Shown here: positions 47,101 through 51,490 of the stretch, piece by piece | Layout: the number at the start of each line of letters is the position of its first letter | Position numbering within the stretch: position 1 is the first letter of the stretch | DNA from: Acanthaster planci | Taxonomy: Eukaryota; Echinodermata; Asteroidea; Valvatida; Acanthasteridae | Length of the DNA stretch: 51,490 nt | NCBI RefSeq assembly: GCF_001949145.1 | Contig: NW_019091395.1 | Span: forward strand, 1,081,466-1,132,955 | Direction of reading: 5' to 3' | Position numbers and translations under genes: made by a program | The notes under the pieces: model-generated | Seen by the model: the letters and a program-made list of their open reading frames with translations, nothing else | Told to the model about the DNA's origin: nothing | Databases searched by the model: none

Positions 47101-48263
47101 AAGGTCCCCAGCTAGCAACCACGCGGACGGTGTAGCCCATACACGGTGTAGCCCACCCCACAAAATACAGTGCCCTCACTCACTGCGTGCACAACAGTGC
47201 TGCATGCCACAGCAGGGGGTCCACATCACGACGGCGCACATACCTCATTTTGATTACTCCAAGTCAGGTAGCTATAGTTCTAAGATTTTTTGGTCGACAT
47301 TTGGAAACATCTGCTATGCGAAGTGCATGTAGATGGTCGGGTTTTTTCCACATAATTTATATCAATAATAAACTCATTGGATCAGGGCCGACAGTAATAT
47401 CAGGAATTTATCTAATTTGGTTGTTACAGCAATGGGTACCACGCCATAATCATTTTGTAGCTTGTGGTAATTCGAACATGCTTCCACATGCGACACGTAA
47501 GCCAAGTAGACCAAACTAACTTTTTCAGATGAGACGGCTGTTGGGCCCTCTATCTGTGTTTCAAACAATCCATCATCCCGCGAGCCTCACTGACATGTAG
47601 GCTTCGTTGACGATGCAGTGTCAACTTTGCGTCTCTTTGGCCACTGAGTCAGAATTGTGTAGGCCCATTCTAAATGCTCGGACCAAATAGAAAAACCATC
47701 TATTGACATCTAACAGACTTATGATTCCTTGCGAGACAGCGTCCCCAAGGTCACACACGGACAACCATAGAAGTGTAGAGATTTAAGAAACTTGCAGCGT
47801 CCTCTATCGGTTACAGGGAGGCAACAAAGGGCAGCTGCAGGCACACAAAACATAGCCTATTATTTTCGCTTTCCACTCATAAAATAAGCCTATTTTGGTT
47901 TGGGAATGTAGCTCCGTTAACGGAATTGCTTTCTTTTATCACCCTTCAATATGTTCAACAAATGCTACATTTATTTCAGAGTGAGTAGGCCTGTGTGCAT
48001 AAAAATAAATCTCGCAAATATTCAACTTTAGAGCTATCTGATGGATATAGTATGTTATGGATATTGTGAAAGTTTCAAATGTAAGTAAACGCGCGTTTAA
48101 CAAGGAAGTGATACTGCTTTTTGCTGTGCATATTTTTCACATTAAAAGCGATAGGCCTTTGTGACATGTTCGATTGCCAATGAAATGTGTGTTTTTTTTA
48201 ATTACATGTATTTATTAAGGGGATTCCAAATGAGGATCCTGTACAAGACAGGAGCACTTGAAC
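44167..48263. other. Intergenic between patatin gene B and the Ig receptor gene
   Basis: No gene recognised. The longest frame (46823-47332, plus) has no known domain and includes a short direct repeat (acggtgtagccca x2 near 47129-47154). A first untranslated exon of gene B may lie near its start, but I cannot place it. Confidence 0.45.
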
Positions 48264-50352
48264 ATGGTGACTATCAAGCGTATGTTGTCCTTTGCTGCCA
48301 TCCTAGGATCCGTTTTGAGGGGTGAGTTGTATGTATTTTGACAACTGAAACCAAAAATACCAACCAATGGCAATACACTTTATAGTTTGCCTAATAATTA
48401 TCTATGTTCAGATCATGATATATCTAAACCCAACGTGTGCGAATGATGTTCGGGAAGTTAGAACAGTATGGGACTCGACAACATAAAGTAATGTTTCACA
48501 AGAGCCAACTTTCACAGTGCTGATTTGAATGATCAGTGTTGCCATCAAGTGCGCTTACTCTTTTCTTTTTCCTCTCAGGTCGTTCCTTCGAAGTCAGCAT
48601 ATCGAGAACAAGTCCGCATGCAATTGACGGCCGTGTAACCTCATATGAGTGCAGAATAACGGCACACAACAGCAGTAGGTTTGACCGATATTGGACCCTG
48701 GATGGTAGACAGTTCGGAGCTCTTAGCAGCAACTCATCCAGTGACACTTTACATGTCACGCTGCACAGGAATATGTCGGGTTCCACTCTGATGTGTTACG
48801 TGTACACGGACATGGGTGTCAAAAATGCAAAATGGACTATTGACGTTATGTGTAAGTAATCGTCACTTTAATAATTAAAGTTGTCATGCCAGTAAGAAAA
48901 CCCGGCACAAGCGTATGCGCAAAACAAAATTTATTGTGATTAAATTGATGAATAAAATAAAACTTCCATTTTCAGATCCATCGAACCACGTGTCACTTGA
49001 CATGAACTCTACAAAGTACTGTGATAGCGACATGGACTGCAGCGCAGATGTCACGATCGGTCGTCACTATCGATTCACCTGCAACGCGTCTGGTTCGAAT
49101 CCAGCCAGTACCATCTTGTGGCTGATCAGCACGAAGGGGCATCGGGGAGTGTGTCTGACTGAGATTCCTTCCGATTGGAGTCAGTCAGGCCAGGATGAGA
49201 ACGCGGACTGGGATACATCGAGTCAAATCAACCTGCAGATTCTCCCTGAGGATCGCCATAGCAGCATTGTGTGTAGAGTGATGTTTCCTAGTAACAAAAC
49301 ACTGTTTACAGAGATTGCCGTGAAACTGCAGGTCAGGAATGAACCTGGTAAGTGCAGAATGAAAACGAAGTAAGTAACCAAGCACTTGGCCAATCTGTAC
49401 TCTCCATCATGCTGTGTCTGCAGTCATAAATCATTTTTTTCGTATGAACAAAACTGGGGTTCCGACCGATTCATCAAGGTGAAAATGACTCACACAAACA
49501 CTTTCTGTGACTCTGCTTTTCCAGGAAGTCTGAAGGAACTGCTAATGACGGTCTGCATCCCAACAGCCGGGGTGATTGGGTTGGCATGCGTTGCCATTGC
49601 GATTGCGCGAAAGAGGCGACAGAAATACAAGCCCCGTCAGCCACACCCGCAGGCAGATTCGTCTCGGCCTCCATCCTCCCAACATGAGGTGAGAAAGAGG
49701 GTTATCTCTTGCAATTCTTAAAAAAAAAGATACATTCAATCAACGTTATGCCTAATAAACCACGAAAGGGGACAACATTGACCAGCTATAGTTTTAAAAG
49801 CAGGACGCTACAAAGTAGACACGTAATTGGGTATCATTCAAAGAGGCAACAACTTTTCGTCTGATGAAACCTTCCAGTCAACCGATTACTGCTACCCCCT
49901 GGCAGTACGACATGCATGTTTTCTCTGGCTATAAACTAGCATCCCCAGAATAAACATCAAATAAACTGATACCCTGACTACTGACGTTGGTAAAGGACAC
50001 GTGGGAACGCTTGGTTGGTAAGTCTAAGCACGGGGCGTTATTGAAGATCAATTCTAATTGTTCGACTAAAAGTTACTACAAATTTTCATGAAAGGTTTTA
50101 AATTTTTAAGAAGTCATTTCATTATTGAAATTCGCTGGACGAGTGTTTTTATCTGATGCTAAATACATCAGGAGGAAGGGAAAGTGCCTTTGAAAATATT
50201 GAAACAATACATTTCTGATTTTCCCACTCTGACGAAATCAGGAGAGTCAAGCATCGAAAGAGAAGGGCGTGTACCAGGAGATCCCTGCGGTTCGAGAGTA
50301 TCAAACGCGGGTGTCCATTGACGACCATAAGGAAACCACTTTCCTCAGATAA
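48264..50352 (+). CDS. Two-Ig-domain type I transmembrane receptor (325 aa)
   Basis: Five exons: 48264-48321, 48579-48851, 48976-49347, 49525-49688 and 50242-50352 (TAA 50350-50352). The first three introns are phase 1, the usual pattern of one Ig domain per exon; the last is phase 0. Exon 1 encodes the signal peptide (MVTIKRMLSFAAILGSVLRG). Exon 2: Ig domain 1 with Cys44, Trp58, Cys92 and several N-glycosylation sites (N50SS, N71SS, N84MS). Exon 3: Ig domain 2 with Cys146, Trp159, Cys210 and a 'LQILPEDRHSSIVC' strand; three extra Cys (126, 132, 170) may form added disulphides. Exon 4: membrane span about 240-262 followed by RKRRQK. Exon 5: tail with Y300 in 'VYQEI' (YxxI) and 'REYQTRV'. The YxxI could bind an SH2 or adaptor protein; the -2 residue is Gly, so it is not a canonical ITIM. 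Ligand unknown; a cell-surface recognition or adhesion role is inferred. Confidence 0.85.
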
Positions 50353-50380
50353 GCTAAAACCAAATGCGTCATAAATTTCC

Positions 50381-50386
50381 AATAAA
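50381..50386 (+). promoter_or_regulatory. Polyadenylation signal of the Ig receptor gene
   Basis: AATAAA 29 nt after the stop codon of the last exon, supporting that exon as the true 3' end. Confidence 0.6.
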
Positions 50387-51490
50387 TTCATGATCAAGAT
50401 TCTGGCTACACACTTTCTGAAAGAACATTAAACCCACCAGTGGAAGCTTGGAACTGGGAAAGGGGGATTCGAGGATGACTTGCCCGGCCATGGAAATTTG
50501 AAAGGAGGAAGAAGGGTGCTCACACCACGTGACACTATCGAGGGCGATTTCCATGATACAGAGGTATTCTGTATGTGTAATACACTCCTGTAGAACTTTT
50601 CATCAAAACGTTCTACCTTTTTGTGTGCTACTAGACACAGTTTGGTTGTTGAGAAGTCTGAAAACTCTTCACAATGCGCCTTGATTTTTCCCACCACGAA
50701 AAAGTAGGAGATAGGATTTAAAAAAAAATTATCGCTGGCCAAAAAGCGATGGGGATATTTACCTGCATCCCCTGATTTAAGCCTGGGGTGAAATCTTTAT
50801 GAAACCGAGTGCACTCCTAACCACCCATGGAAACACTCACTCTGTAAATTCACGAGGAGAAGACAAGTATAAGAAATCTGAGAAACTCCTTTTCAAGGGA
50901 AATGTTCGAACGCATTCAGGCCTTGAAAATGACCGTTTCGCAGTGACGAGAGAAACGTTCGCACTATCATAATTTGCCGGACAAAAACCGTATTTTTTAC
51001 ATTGAAAAAGTGGGACATTTTATTGAGAGCAACTTACAGTGGAGTATCCAGGTTTTGCAGTTGAGGGGATATTTTCTGCGAAAAAAATATCACTTGTGAT
51101 ATATGCTCAACACTGAATGGCTTTGTAAATGTTGCAATAAGATCCTTCTCATAACGATTGACAAATAACTTTCAAAGTGCCTAAAGATATTCAGTATGAG
51201 AAATGAAACATTATTCTTTGTATGAGACGGAGCAAAAGAATAGTGTTACTTATTGGTCTGTTATCCCAGACGATTGCTGCTTTTTATTCTCGTTTAATAC
51301 TTTCTTGCATCTGTCGGTGCTGCTCCCGCAGTGCTACAGCAAAAAAAAAAATCTGGCCCTGCATGAACACTCTTGTGATGATGTCAATTCAGCAGGGTTG
51401 TTTCTGCAGTGAATACTGTTGCCAATTGGCGATGCATTCACTATACAAGTTGCTGACGGGGATTACTGTAACCTCTTAAATTACACAAGG
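50387..51490. other. Non-coding flank, no gene seen
   Basis: Short frames on both strands without recognisable domains or splice context. No repeat identified. Confidence 0.45.

Noticed and set aside
46823-47332. 169-codon plus-strand frame
   Set aside because: No domain or splice context, contains short direct DNA repeats; probably chance.
1-51490. tRNA, rRNA genes and CRISPR arrays
   Set aside because: Looked for B-box-like GGTTCGANNCC sites and spaced direct repeats; the only good B-box-like match (near 49090) is inside an Ig exon, and no repeat-spacer array is present.

Overview
The window looks like nuclear DNA of a marine invertebrate. Genes are split by introns with GT..AG borders, long non-coding stretches are full of decayed transposons and foldback elements, and the proteins carry animal-type domains (C1q with collagen stalk, patatin/PNPLA, immunoglobulin receptor). 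The mix would fit amphioxus (Branchiostoma) or a similar animal. This is an inference from gene content; no species marker was found.

Layout: 0.46-2.7 kb holds a decayed non-LTR reverse transcriptase (minus strand). 3.66-3.79 kb has a 38-bp tandem repeat. From 5.6 to 23.1 kb lie three related secreted C1q/collagen genes on the plus strand: copy 1 (7505-13265), copy 2 (16655-19077) and a ruined copy 3 (22284-23096). Copies 1 and 2 each follow a related block made of a dead Tc1/mariner transposase (minus), a shared TATA-like promoter stretch and a tiny first coding exon of 12 nt. So the block was duplicated together with the gene.

Two patatin-like phospholipase (PNPLA-type) genes lie on the minus strand. 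Gene A has five core exons at 23689-28288 and possible further N-terminal exons up to about 30.4 kb; its catalytic motifs are eroded. Gene B (41753-43912, four exons, 315 aa) keeps the catalytic Ser and Asp. The two share an insertion in the fold and phase-0 introns, so they are paralogs. Between them, at 36274-36768, two plus-strand exons encode a transmembrane segment and cytoplasmic tail of a receptor whose ectodomain I could not find. At 48264-50352 a five-exon gene encodes a 325-aa type I receptor with two Ig-like domains, one membrane span and a tyrosine-containing tail.

The rest is intronic or intergenic and carries several non-autonomous DNA elements: piggyBac-like (TTAA flanks) at 8037, hAT-like at 26521 (split by a run of N), inverted-repeat elements at 34268 and 43994, foldbacks at 10802 and 35860, and a perfect 36-bp-arm palindrome at 13567. 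Recognition proteins (C1q), lipid-hydrolase-like proteins and Ig receptors side by side suggest a defence-flavoured neighbourhood, but nothing in the sequence shows that they act together.
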